Below are positions 10,070 to 20,599 of a stretch of 64,000 bases of DNA, piece by piece. Source of the stretch: Vigna angularis (Eukaryota > Streptophyta > Magnoliopsida > Fabales > Fabaceae); the NCBI RefSeq assembly GCF_016808095.1, contig NC_068974.1:13578001-13642000 (forward strand), written 5' to 3'. The notes beneath the pieces are model-generated. The model saw nothing but the letters and a program-made list of their open reading frames with translations, did no database searches and had not been told where the DNA came from. Position numbers and translations under genes: made by a program. Every line of letters begins with the position of its first letter. Position 1 is the first letter of the stretch.

Positions 10070-11265
10070 TGAGGAGCTGAGATAGCATTTACTGATGAAT
10101 GCTATCACATGATTATGCTTTTGATGTACTCTATTTGAAACCTGGTTTCTTATGATGGTTTGCTATTAATTGTGATTGTTTGATAAGTAATGCTTTAATG
10201 ATGCTTATGATTAATTGATGTTGAGATGATGTGCACATTAAAATGCTTATATAGGTGATTCACAAGTTTTGTGAACAAATGCATGATATCATGATTGTGA
10301 TTGTGAAATTAAGCAGGATGTGTATGTCAAATGTGAATGAGCTGATATGTGAGATTTTGAGCTCCAGAGTTGTTATTGTTGAATGCTATTACTTTGAAAG
10401 CATGAATGACTTTGCCCAGGTTTTCTATGATTGAATCAATTGCTTGTTTTGCATCATGTGATCAAGGCCGTTTGTTGGAACCCTTTTTTATTGGCCAAAT
10501 TCATAAAGTTAGCCCACTAAAAGAGAACACATTGTGTTCTATCCTTTGAACCCTTAGCCTTGAACATACACTGAAACCTTTGATTGAAAAATCTTTACCT
10601 TGAGTTAAGTAGAAGATCTTGTGTGGTATTGGTAAATGTTCAAGTTTGGGGTTGTTGGGAAAACATGAAAAGCATTGAGCTAAGAGCTAAAAAGTAAGAA
10701 TATGCAAAGAAAAAGAAAAGAAAAGAAAAAGAAGTAAAGCTCAATGCAAATGCAAAGGCAAAAGAAAGTTGGGAATGAATAAGATGATTGTGTTATTATG
10801 ATTCTCTTAACTCAAGGATTTTGTGATCCAGAAAAACCAATTTTCTTGTTAGCCCAGCCACATTATAAGCCATTGAAAAGTCCTTGTGATGATGCATGCT
10901 TTTGAATGTTTTTGATTGTGGTAAAATGAAAGGCAAAGTTGATTCATGTGACATTGTGATAGTAGAGTGAATGAGTGATTACCTCTTATACACTTGTGTG
11001 TGAGTGAAACACTTTATCTAGTGAGGAAATATTCCATGAGCACATGAACATCCATGCTTAATTGATTGATCATTCATGAAAAATAGCATTTGTTGGAATT
11101 TAAATGACTTTGTGAACATTAAAGCATGTGCACATCTTGATTGAACTCTTGGTCATAAGTCTGAGTGAAGTTGTTACTTATCTTGAAAAAGAGGATTTTT
11201 GAACCATCATATGAATTGGTTGGAGATTGAGTTACATCTTGTTTGCTTGAGGACAAGCAAAGTTC
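10070..11265 (+). other. 3' untranslated region of element A
   Basis: No coding frame. The sequence has many TGATTGTGA- and GATGATG-like words. One internal copy of the polypurine-like motif AAGTTTGGGGTTG sits at about 10642-10654 and an A/G-rich run at 10700-10740. It corresponds to the long 3' region that separates the ORFs from the 3' LTR in Athila elements. Confidence 0.5.
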
Positions 11266-11279
11266 TAAGTTTGGGGTTG
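11266..11279 (+). other. Polypurine tract of element A
   Basis: TAAGTTTGGGGTTG lies immediately before the TGATAACAG start of the 3' LTR, where the plus-strand primer of an LTR retrotransposon must lie. It is not a pure purine tract, but similar G-rich tracts are usual in Athila elements. Confidence 0.6.
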
Positions 11280-11976
11280 TGATAACAGTTGAAAAACTGT
11301 TATTTTCATGCTTAAAATTGATACTAAAAGCAACCTTTATACTTAGAAACTAGCTTGAAATCATACTTTTATTCATATTTTCAGAAATAAGAGAGCTGGA
11401 CAGGTTTATGCTTGATTTCAGTGTTTTTGTGCAGGTTTTAAGGTGAATTTGGTGAAAGAAGTGAAGAAGGAGAGAGATGAAATCAGAAAAGACATTAAAA
11501 AGTGCAAAAAGGAGAAGCCGAAGTCACCGCTCAGCGGCAGTTTACCGCTGAGCGGCACTTAGGAGCTTACGGGAGATCCGCTGAGGGGCAAAATGGCCGC
11601 TGAGGGGAAGAAACGACTCACGCACGTACCGCTGAGCGGCACACTTATGGGCTTGGACCTAGATTTTTTTGTAATTTTAGAATAGTATATAAGCTTTAGG
11701 ACGTCCTAGGGTTTGTATCTTTGGCAGAAACGAGGCAAACACTCTCTCTTCCACCCCTTTGAAGGAGGATCTTGGATGCTCAGGCTACCTCTTCACCTTT
11801 TTAGGGTTTATTCTTTCATTCTTTCATTGCAATTCATCTAGGTTCACCATGAATATGGTGAACTAAACTCTGTATGTTTGTTGGGGAATCAATGTAATCT
11901 TTTGAAGCTCTCATATATGGAATCTGTTTTTACATCTTTTAATTAAGACTTATGCTTTCTTTCATCATTAGTTAGG
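11280..11976 (+). repeat. 3' LTR of element A, left part
   Basis: Matches 4469-5166 nearly base for base. It differs by a tandem gain of one CCGCTGAGCGG-containing unit (about 11530-11560) and loss of another near 11640. It ends with TTAGG (11972-11976), the left target-site duplication of element B. The right part of the same LTR resumes at 43224. Confidence 0.85.
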
Positions 11977-12569
11977 TGTCGCAACCGGAATCGCGACGGG
12001 ACGATCCAAAAAAGAAACGGTTTTGAAAAAGAGATTTTGGAGTCGCCACCATAGTTTATTATGGAAAACTACGGAAAAACCATAAAAACGATAAAGCACG
12101 GTCCACGAAAACCAAAGATTGGGTTCGGGAGTCGGTTACGCGTGGGGAAGGTGTTAGCACCCCACAACGCCTGCCCTAAGGCAGTACCTTTAACTAAATG
12201 CACGAATATGATGTGGTTTTCAAGATGTTTAACTAACCCCTAAAATAAAATTCTAAATAAACAAAACATATTTTTTAGTTTTTTGGGCCCGACAAGGGTT
12301 GACCTTGCTCCTACGTATTCTCATTCAGAATGAGAAATCAGGGTTACGTAGTTCTTTTGAAACTGTTTGAGAAGTTTGTTTGAAAATTCGTTCTGAAATG
12401 ATTTTGGATTCTTGGGAAGTGAACCTGACAAGGACTAGCCTTGCTCCTACGTATCTCCACTTTTGATGGAGAATCAAGGATAACGTAGTTCTGGGTAGCA
12501 AGACTATTTGTTTTTTAAAATTGTTGATGTTTTCGGGTTTTTTGAAGATTTTATACCTTTTTTTGTATT

Positions 12570-13010
12570 TTGTTTAAGAAAGAGAAAAGGTTGTTAGCAC
12601 AAGGACGATGCGTGTGATCACACATGTGCATAAACCTTTAAAACATATTTTTTGGTTAATTTTACTTAAGAAAAAGAAAAGGTTTTTAGCACAAGGACGA
12701 TGCGTGCGATCACACATGTGCCTAAACCTTTAAAACATATTTTTTGTAATTTTAATTAAGAAAGCGAAAAGGTTTTTAGCACAAGGACGATGCGTGCGAT
12801 CACACATGTGCCTAAACCTTTAAAACATTTTTTTGTAATTTCAATTAAGAAAGAGAAAAGGTTTTCAGCACAAGGACGATGCGTGCGATCACACATGTGC
12901 CTAAACCCTTAAAACGTTTTTTTGTAATTTTAATTAAGAAAGAGAAAAGGTTTTCAGCACAAGGACGATGCGTGCGATCACACATGTGCCTAAACCTTTA
13001 AAACGTATTT
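12570..13010. repeat. About 90-bp tandem repeat in the element B LTR, 5 copies
   Basis: Each unit has AAGAAAGAGAAAAGGTT, then AGCACAAGGACGATGCGTG, then CGATCACACATGTGCCTAAA and a T-rich end. The conserved AAGGACGATGCGTG recurs at about 12601, 12692, 12782, 12869 and 12961. The CACATGTG palindrome is invariant. The sister LTR has four copies (23510-23855). Confidence 0.85.
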
Positions 13011-13214
13011 TGATAAATTCCTTTATTTAAATTGTAAATATTGCATTATTAAATATATATTTTAGGATAAGTAAATATGTAGAATGAGTAGATAGAAGAA
13101 AATAAAATAATAAATAAAATAAAAATAAAAGAAATAAATAAAACAAATGAAATAAGATAGACAAAATAAATGAAATAGAATAAAATGAAATAAGAAAAAC
13201 AAACAAATAAAAAT

Positions 13215-14070
13215 AACGAGCGTTGGGGGGAATTATGAACAGACGTTGAGAAAAATAGCCTGGACGACGAGCGTTCGAGGGTGATATGACGAACGTATGT
13301 TGAGTAAAGGAGCCTGGATGACGAGCGTTCGTTGGGGAGAGTTGACGAACGTACGTTGAGAAAAATAGTCTGGATGACGAGCGTTCGTGGTTGATATGAC
13401 GAACGTACGTTGAGTACAGGAGGGTAGATGACGAGCGTTCATTGGGAAAGGAGGTTGAGTGACGAACGCTCGTTGGGGACGAGCGTTCGTTGGGACGAGC
13501 GTTCATTGGGGAATTGACGAACGAACGCTGGCAAAAGGGCTGAATCACGAGCGCTCGTTGTGGACGAGCGTTCGTTGGGACGAGCGTTCGTTGGGGAATT
13601 GACGAACGGACGCTGGGAAAGGGGCTGAATGACGAGCGCTCGTTGTGGACGAGCGTTCGTTGGGACGAGCGTTCGTTGGGGAATTGACGAACGGACGCTG
13701 GGAAAGGGGCTGAATGACGAGCGCTCGTTGGGGACGAGCGTTCGTTGGGGAGTTGGCAAACGGACGCTGGGAAAGGGGGCCGAATGACGAGCGTTCGGAA
13801 TGGGTTGAAAAATCAGCGTTCGAAAAGAGGGAGTAACGAGCGTTCGAAAAGGTTGAAAAACGAGCGTTCGGTAAATTCTAAAAGACGAGCGTTCGAAAAG
13901 GGGGAATAACGAGCGTTCGGGAAGGGTTGAAAAACGAACGTGAGAAAAGAGGGAGTAACGAGCGTTCGTAAAGAGTTGAAAAACGAGCGTTCGGAAAAGG
14001 CGAAAAGACGAGCGTTCGAAAATGGGGAATAACGAGCGTTCGGAAAGAGTTGAAAAACAAGCGAGCGTTC
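13215..14070. repeat. GACGAGCGTTCGT repeat array in the element B LTR (left copy)
   Basis: Dozens of copies of the near-palindromic core ACGAGCGTTCGT are spaced by short G- or A-rich linkers. In the first half they form longer units of about 95-100 bases with GGGGAATTGACGAACGGACG, and in the second half shorter units of about 28-30 bases. The array recurs in the other LTR at 24060-24150 plus 40885-41660. Open frames of up to 213 codons run through it because of the repeats and are not taken as genes. Confidence 0.8.
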
Positions 14071-15103
14071 GAGCGTTCACCTTTGGGCTTGGCCTAGCAC
14101 CGGCCCAGGGTGGCCTTTCTGACCTAGAATCCCCTAGGGGTTCAGCATTCCCCTTTCATTCCCAACACTCATACTCAGCTCCAGACGGCGGCCACGGCGT
14201 TACTACTTCCAGCCCCCGCTGCACGCCCAACCTCCATCCGACTGGCAGCTGCGAGCCACCGGAGCCGTCGCCAGTCGAGGCGAAATCTCTCCTCCTCCGT
14301 TTGAGATTAGAACTTGCAGCCGATGATTATTCCCATACCCCTCTGAATGAATGGAGGCATCAACGATGTTTTTTGAGCGGTGATAGGTGTAGTGGATGAT
14401 GGGTTATGTTTGTTGGGGTGTTCGAAAGGGATGAAGATGAAAGGGGTGAAGATATGGGAATGGAGAGAGAGGTCCCTCTCTTCAGTGAGGGTGGATGATG
14501 GATGAAGATTGGGTGACTGAGAATGGAGTTTGAAGTCCAGGTCCTGGAGATCTAGAGTTGGAGGTGAAAACGAAGAGGGAAGGGATAAATACTGAAGGAG
14601 CTCTTGGTCGTTGTTCCCCCTTGGAGCCACCATTTCTTCCCCCTGCCTTCCATTCTCACGTGCCCTTTTCTTCTCTCTCTGAGTGTTTGTTTTTTTCTTG
14701 AGCCAATTCTCTGTGTGTCCATTCTCGTACCGATTTCGTACGTAAAAACCAAAACGTTTCTACCACCCTGCCACTCGCAGTCACGGTTTTCTGCTCCTCC
14801 CTTCCCACACGACCTTGTCCCCCAATCAGAAATCTCCTTTTCCCTTTTTCGTCATTTTTACTAAAAGAAAAAATGTCTTTTTCTCTTTTTTTTTTATAAT
14901 ATTAGAACAAAATAGAATATAAATGGAATAAAACAAAAATAAAAATAACAATAAAATAAAATAATGATAACAAAAATAAAAAGAGAAGAAGAGAAAAGGA
15001 ATAAGTAAAGTGAAAAATAAAAATAAAAATAAAAATAAAAATAGGAACATAAACTACAGTAAAAGCCAAAAAAAATCATTCCGGACGAAATTGGGTGTTG
15101 ACA

Positions 15104-15118
15104 GCTGCCCCTCTTTAC
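15104..15118 (-). other. Polypurine tract of element B
   Basis: On the minus strand GTAAAGAGGGGCAGC lies directly before the TGTCAACACC start of the left LTR. With the primer site at the other end of the internal region it fixes the minus orientation. Confidence 0.75.
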
Positions 15119-15244
15119 TTAGATATTATTCGATAATATGAAAATTTGAGATTTTTGTATTATCGGAGTAAAAACTAAGTAAAGAAAGAAACACTAATTT
15201 CGTCCGTTTTTAAAAATGAACAAGGAACAACCCTACGATTTACA

Positions 15245-16465
15245 GAATTGAGGCGTGTAGAGCTCGAGGGGGGTGTACCAACCCTATGAAATAATGAATG
15301 AGGTGTTCAAACCTCGTGGAGGGTGTAACAACCCTATGGAATAGTGAATGAGGTATTCAAACCTCGTGGAGGGTGTACCAACCCTATGGATGAAGGATAT
15401 GAGGTGTACTAACCTCGTGGAGGGTGTACAAACCCTGTGGATGAATGATACGAGGTGTACCAACCTCTTGGAGGGTGTACAAACCCTATGGATGAATGAT
15501 ATGAGGTGTACTAACCTCGTGGAGGGTGTACAAACCCTATGGATGAATGATATGAGGTGTACTAGCCTCACGAAGGGTGTACAAACCCTATGGATGAATG
15601 AATGAGGTGTACAAACCTCGTGGAGGGTGTACAAACCCTAAAGATGAATGATATGAGGTGTACTAACCTCGTGGAGGGTGTACAAACCCTATGGATGAAT
15701 GATGTGAGGTGTACTAACCTCGTGGAGGGTGTACCAACCCTATGGATGAAGGATATGAGGTGTACTAACCTCGTGGAGGGTGTACAAACCCTGTGGATGA
15801 ATGATGCGAGGTGTACCAACGTCTTGGAGGGTGTACAAACCCTATGGATGAATGATATGAGGTGTACTAACCTCGTGGAGGGTGTACAAACCCTATGGAT
15901 GAATGATATGAGGTGTACTAACCTCGTGGAGGGTGTACAAACCCTATGGATGAATGATATGAGGTGTACTAACCTCGTGGAGGGTGTACAAACCCTATGG
16001 ATGAATGATGTGAGGTGTACTAACCTCGTGGAGGGTGTACCAACCCTATGGATGAAGGATATGAGGTGTACTAACCTCGTGGAGGGTGTACAAACCCTGT
16101 GGATGAATGATGCGAGGTGTACCAACCTCTTGGAGGGTGTACAAACCCTATGGATGAATGATATGAGGTGTACTAACCTCGTGGAGGGTGTACAAACCCT
16201 ATGGATGAATGATATGAGGTGTACTAACCTCGTGGAGGGTGTACAAACCCTATGGATGAATGATATGAGGTGTACTAACCTCGTGGAGGGTGTACAAACC
16301 CTATGGATGAATGATATGAGGTGTACTAACCTCGTGGAGGGTGTACAAACCCTATGGATGAATGATATGAGGTGTACTAACCTCGTGGAGGGTGTACAAA
16401 CCCTATGGATGAATGATATGAGGTGTACTAGCCTCATGAAGGGTGTACAAACCCTATGGATGAAT
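15245..16465. repeat. 51-bp tandem repeat array in the element B 3' UTR (about 24 units)
   Basis: The unit is 51 bases and bipartite: a half with GGTGTACTAACCTCGTGG and a half with GGTGTACAAACCCTATGG followed by ATGAATGATATGA. Unit length is divisible by three, so frames on both strands stay open (up to 307 and 289 codons), but the encoded peptides are pure repeats and not evidence of genes. A set of diagnostic variants recurs at 15376, 15732 and 16037, giving 357- and about 306-base spacings (7 and 6 units), which is higher-order organisation. Tandem arrays in the 3' UTR are a known feature of Tat/Ogre elements. Confidence 0.9.
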
Positions 16466-16479
16466 GATTTGATTTTGAT

Positions 16480-16850
16480 TATTGGGTTCGACCATTGCCA
16501 AGAAGAGGGCCGTTGGAAAAACTAAAATCTGGATTTGACCATTGCCTTGCAGAGGGTCAATATCACATAAGAAAACTTAAATTCGACCATTGCCATGCAG
16601 AGGGCCGTTTGACAATCTGGACTTGACCATTGCCTTGCAAAAGGTCAATATCGCAGAAGAAAACTTAAATTCGACCATTGCCAAGCAGAGGGTCGTCAAC
16701 ATAGAATAACGAGCTGAATTTGACCATTGCCGAGCAGAGGGTCAGTAATACGACAAAAACTGGAATTTGACCATTGCTTAGTAGTGGGTCGACAACAAAG
16801 TATAACGAGCTGAATTTGACCATTGCCGAGCAGAGGGTCGAAAGAAAAAA
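16480..16850. repeat. Second 3' UTR repeat block of element B (GACCATTGCC units)
   Basis: Seven or more copies of TTTGACCATTGCC followed by AAGCAGAGGGTCG-like sequence are spaced irregularly at about 30-65 bases. The block adjoins the 51-bp array but has an unrelated unit. Confidence 0.75.
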
Positions 16851-19313
16851 CTCGAGTTTAGAGTGCCAGGCGAAACTGGGCTTGGTGGGCTGGTGGAAAA
16901 TGGGCTTGGGGGGCCAGTGTGGAATTGCGCTTGGTGGGCCAGTGTAGAAACTGGGCTTTCAAATTTGGAAATCTTGAAATTTGTAATTTGGTGAAATGTT
17001 TTTCTTTTGTTTTTTTTTTTTTGTTTTTTTGTTTTTTTTTTGTTTTTTTTTTGTTTTTTTTTTGTTTTTTTTAAGTCATTCATCTTACTTGCAATCATCA
17101 TCAAACTGATCTTTATTTTCCATGTTTTGTGAAATTGAGGAATGTCATACGTTCGAGGTCTAATGTTTGATATGATTACATTTTGACTTTTTCTTTCGAG
17201 ACATCGACGCACACATGCTTGAATTTATTGGCAAGTGAAGAATGAGAGCTATTTAGAATGGTTTGGAGAAGTCTGGGACAGCCACATAAGCACATCATTC
17301 CTTATACATTGCTTAAAGGAAACGAGACACCCAAAAGCTGCCCCAGTTTGGTGTTTGGGAAAATGAGCATTGGGTTTGGATTCATGATAGTTCAGGTGAG
17401 ACCCGCAAAGCTGTTCTAGTCCGGGATTATGTGTCAATGAGTTGCAAGGCGAAGAATTCGTGTGAGATTCACAAATCTGCCCTAGTTTTTCGGGTATGGG
17501 TTCTTACCTAGAAGAGGTAGTGGGCATGAAAAGGATAAGCTAAAAGGATGACCCCAATCGGTCTGATTTTCTTTTGCATGCTTTTGCTTAGTTGGCAAAG
17601 AGATCCCTTCTTCCTGAGACATTACTTTTTCTCTCTTTTTTTTCATTTTCGAAGTTTTTGTTTTTTGTTTTTTTTTTGGAACACATTGCAAGTCATTTTG
17701 TCTTATCGCAAAATTAAGCTTTATGAAAATTTGAGCAAACATTATTCAATCTGCGTGGACTTTATTAGGCTTGTAATGTGGCTAGGGCTATAAGGTATTG
17801 AAAGGAAGGGGTATAAAGGCCCAAATGAATGTTTGTCGGATACATTTTTTTGAAGCAAGGGTTGTCATCTGGCATTGTGCCAACTATTTGACCTTTTGAG
17901 CACTTTGTTTTTCTTGAACTTCGTTTTTCATCATTTTTTTTATCATCACTTTGTGATTTTTTGTTCTTTTTGCTTTTTCTTTGTTCACTTTTCTTGATGA
18001 AATTTCTTCGTTTGATCATTGAGTGCTCTTCATTTGCATCATGAGTTGACTCTTACCTGATGACAACCCTTGCTTGGGAATAATTTTGAAAAAGGATTTA
18101 TTTTTGGCTCAAAACAGGGTGACAATGGATATATTTTGTTTTTTGGTAAAGAAAAGATGGCCACACATCATTTCAAATTCTGATTACTTTCTTTTCAAAA
18201 GATTAATTCTACGACTAGATGACCTCAACATGAGTGATTTTTCCTTTTCTTTTCCTTTCTAGACTGCCCTTTCGGGTTTTCAATCTAGTGGACTTATTCT
18301 CTTTTTGAAAGTTCTTTTGTTTGTCTCAATGGATTCAGGGATCACCCAACTAGCACAAACGAGGAAAATTTTGGTCCGGCCAACCTGCCCCAGTGTAAAG
18401 GTTTACTTCATTACTGAAGGCAGTGACAATGTTTGTTGGGGAAAATCCTTTTTTTTTTAGAGAAAGTGCAGGGTGAAGACTTTCAAGCAACATGTGCACA
18501 AACATCTTGAAAGAAAACATCAAATTGTTATTTTTAGACATTTGACCTCAGAAAAACTTGACATCCCAATTTTCTTTTTGATTATTCATCATTTTTCCTT
18601 TTTTCTATTTTTGAAAAACAAGAGTTTGACGATTCACAAGAAAGACAAGTGACCCAAGATTTCCTTCATTTTTGGATTTTTTTTCCTTTTTATTCCGTGA
18701 TACCCTTTCAGGACTCGATTTCCAGCACTACTTGGAGAAACCTTGCATTGCAAGTCATGGATGAAGATGTGATATCAATGAGCATACTTCTCCATGGCAA
18801 GACTCTTCACAACATTGGATTCACTTGTACAATGACTTATGCTTTCTTATGTGATCTTAAAGCCCACTTCATTTCTTCATGGCATTTGTAGTGGCATTCT
18901 CAAGCCTTGCCTTAGTGTTGGGTTAACTTTCTTCACACTTTAGTCATCTTAAATGAATCAAAGTTTGCCTTTGCGCTTGAACCACCAACACTTTTGGTGG
19001 AATGACCGATAGCCACTCCATGGTAATCACCTTTTGTGTATGATGTATCATGCGTCTTGAGGTATTGAGGCTTTAAGGGCTTCATGTAACAAGTAGAGAC
19101 CAAGCCTTTTTATGCAGAAGACATGGAAGAAATGTTGCATAAGTCATATGGATATGAGTGAAACTCGTAGGCCTTTGTCTTGATCAACATGTTTGTCTAC
19201 AGTTTGGTGGGGAGTTCAGTTTGGGTCGAGTCCAATTTTGTCTCAGAGCAGTTTCAAAGGGTAGGCCAACGGTATTTGAGCAGTGGGATGTGATTGAGCT
19301 CTTTCTTCTCTCC
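16851..19313 (-). other. Element B internal region between gag remnant and 3' repeats; pol absent
   Basis: Frames are closed on both strands and no protease, reverse transcriptase, RNase H or integrase motif could be found by eye (no YxDD-type site). Poly-T/A runs occur at 17008-17070 and short T-rich stretches elsewhere. The region includes phrases such as GCTGCCCCAGTTTGG and CTGCCCCAGTGTAAAG, recalling the polypurine-adjacent sequence. It is probably 3' UTR sequence plus the scar of a pol deletion. Confidence 0.5.
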
Positions 19314-19720
19314 TTATCCCAGGCTTAGACCAGACCTGTTCACATTTGTTGTCATGGTAGGACCTTGTGCGATCTTTTCAGTCTTCACACCAATTTCAAT
19401 TCTTTCTTGGAGTATCCTCAACTCTACAAAGTTTGAGGAAACACTACTCACCATATGCTCATAGGAGGGTGATTGTAGAGTTTTTAAGAACATGACAACC
19501 ATCTCCTTGTCACTCATAGGATACCCTACTTGGGCAACAATCCCTTTCCACCTTTAGGCATACTCTTTGAACGATTTGAACTCTCTCACCACGCTCTGCA
19601 ATGGTAATCTATCTGGTGCCTCATCCCTGATATATTTGTACTGCTTTAAGAAAGCAGTCACTAGATCCTTCCAGAACTAGTTGCGTGAAGGTTCAAGATG
19701 AACGCATCAGTTAGTGTCAT
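19314..19720 (-). pseudogene. Ogre/Tat-type gag remnant of element B
   Basis: Minus-strand translation gives a gag signature: an AFLKQYKYIRDEAPDRL-like stretch, VVREFKSFKEYA, a stop codon, RWKGIVAQVGYPMSDKEMV and then MFLKTLQSPSYEHMVSSVSS with NFVELRILQERIEIGVKTEK. This is the conserved gag core of Ogre-like elements (SFKEYAQRW, EMV..F..TLQ.P.YE.MV..VSSNF). An in-frame TAA in place of the conserved Gln after KEYA (about 19555) and the absence of downstream pol mark it as non-functional. The upstream part of gag lies toward 20400 but is degraded. Confidence 0.75.
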
Positions 19721-20599
19721 GCCAACCAAATTCTCGGAACAAATTTTCATCATATGCATGCATAATCATTTTCTTTTCGTACATCATGAGATGGATCTTG
19801 GACAAGTAGTCCCTTCGGGTAATTTAAACTTTGGGGAGGTATCACCGTATCATCTGAGACTACGCATAACCCTGCAACATTTGCAAACTTAGAGCATCCT
19901 TTCCCTTCCATGACTCTTATCCTTTTTCCAACATTTCAAATTTACGCCTGTCAGCCTCAACATCCACTAGTGCAACGACATGAGGAGAAGATTTCAACCC
20001 GGGTTGCTTTGTCATTATCTTGCTCACAACACTAGGCTGAATTATTTCGTTAGGGACCATGAAAGTGCCCCAAGCTTCTTTACTCTTTCAACTACGTTAT
20101 TTTTGGCCATTTGAATGCAAAGTTGTCCCGAGTCCACTCCCAAGGGTGGAGTGTAATTCAGGAAGAGGACATATCGAGGGAAAATTGGTGCCCCTAAAAC
20201 ACTGTGTTGTGGATGTGGTGTGGGCGAACCTCTAGGATTCGGCTCATTTGTCTCTTCAATTGTTGGATATCGACTTTCATCCCTTCTTGAACCTCGCCTT
20301 GGTTCTCCAAGATTTGGTAACTGGTTCGAGTCCTTTAGGGTATCTTGGATGTTTAACCGTATTTTGTTTTTGTTTTTTTTTTAAGTTTATTGGATGAAAC
20401 AAATTAAGAAAAAGAAAATGAAAAAGAAGAGACAATGTAGTTCAAATACTCTTGTCGAAAATTATAAAGCTGTGAAACATTGCCCCGGTATAGTTTGGAA
20501 ATTAACATGAAACATAGTCAATAGGTTGGTTCAAACAATGAAACATCCACCAATCCAGAAGTTCACAAAATGTGAAGCATAGAAAGTCTTGGTTAACCA

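Larger units (their letters stand above)
11977..15103 (-). repeat. 3' LTR of element B (left copy)
   Basis: 3127 bases, bounded by TGTCGCAACC and GTGTTGACA. It contains five copies of a roughly 90-base repeat (12570-13010) and a long block of GACGAGCGTTCGTTGGG-type units (13215-14070). Relative to the right LTR it lacks about 118 bases at 14186 and about 425 bases near 14345. The open frames on both strands here derive from repeats, or from the GC-rich 14070-14330 part, and have no recognisable domain. Confidence 0.85.

Noticed and set aside
13027..14080. Minus-strand frames of 173 and 213 codons in the Ogre LTR
   Set aside because: Their composition follows the GACGAGCGTTCGT repeat and flanking A/T runs. 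They lie within an LTR and change between the two LTR copies.
15245..16465. Possible CRISPR-like array or satellite centromere repeat
   Set aside because: Units are contiguous without variable spacers and sit at the 3' UTR position of an Ogre-like element in a plant genome. Origin within the retrotransposon explains it.
15602..16525. Long open frames (307 and 289 codons) on both strands over the 51-bp array
   Set aside because: The repeat unit is a multiple of three, so frames stay open automatically. The peptides are simple 17-residue repeats with no domain.
16851..19313. Search for Ogre pol (reverse transcriptase, integrase)
   Set aside because: No frame of useful length and no catalytic motif was found on either strand, so pol is treated as absent.
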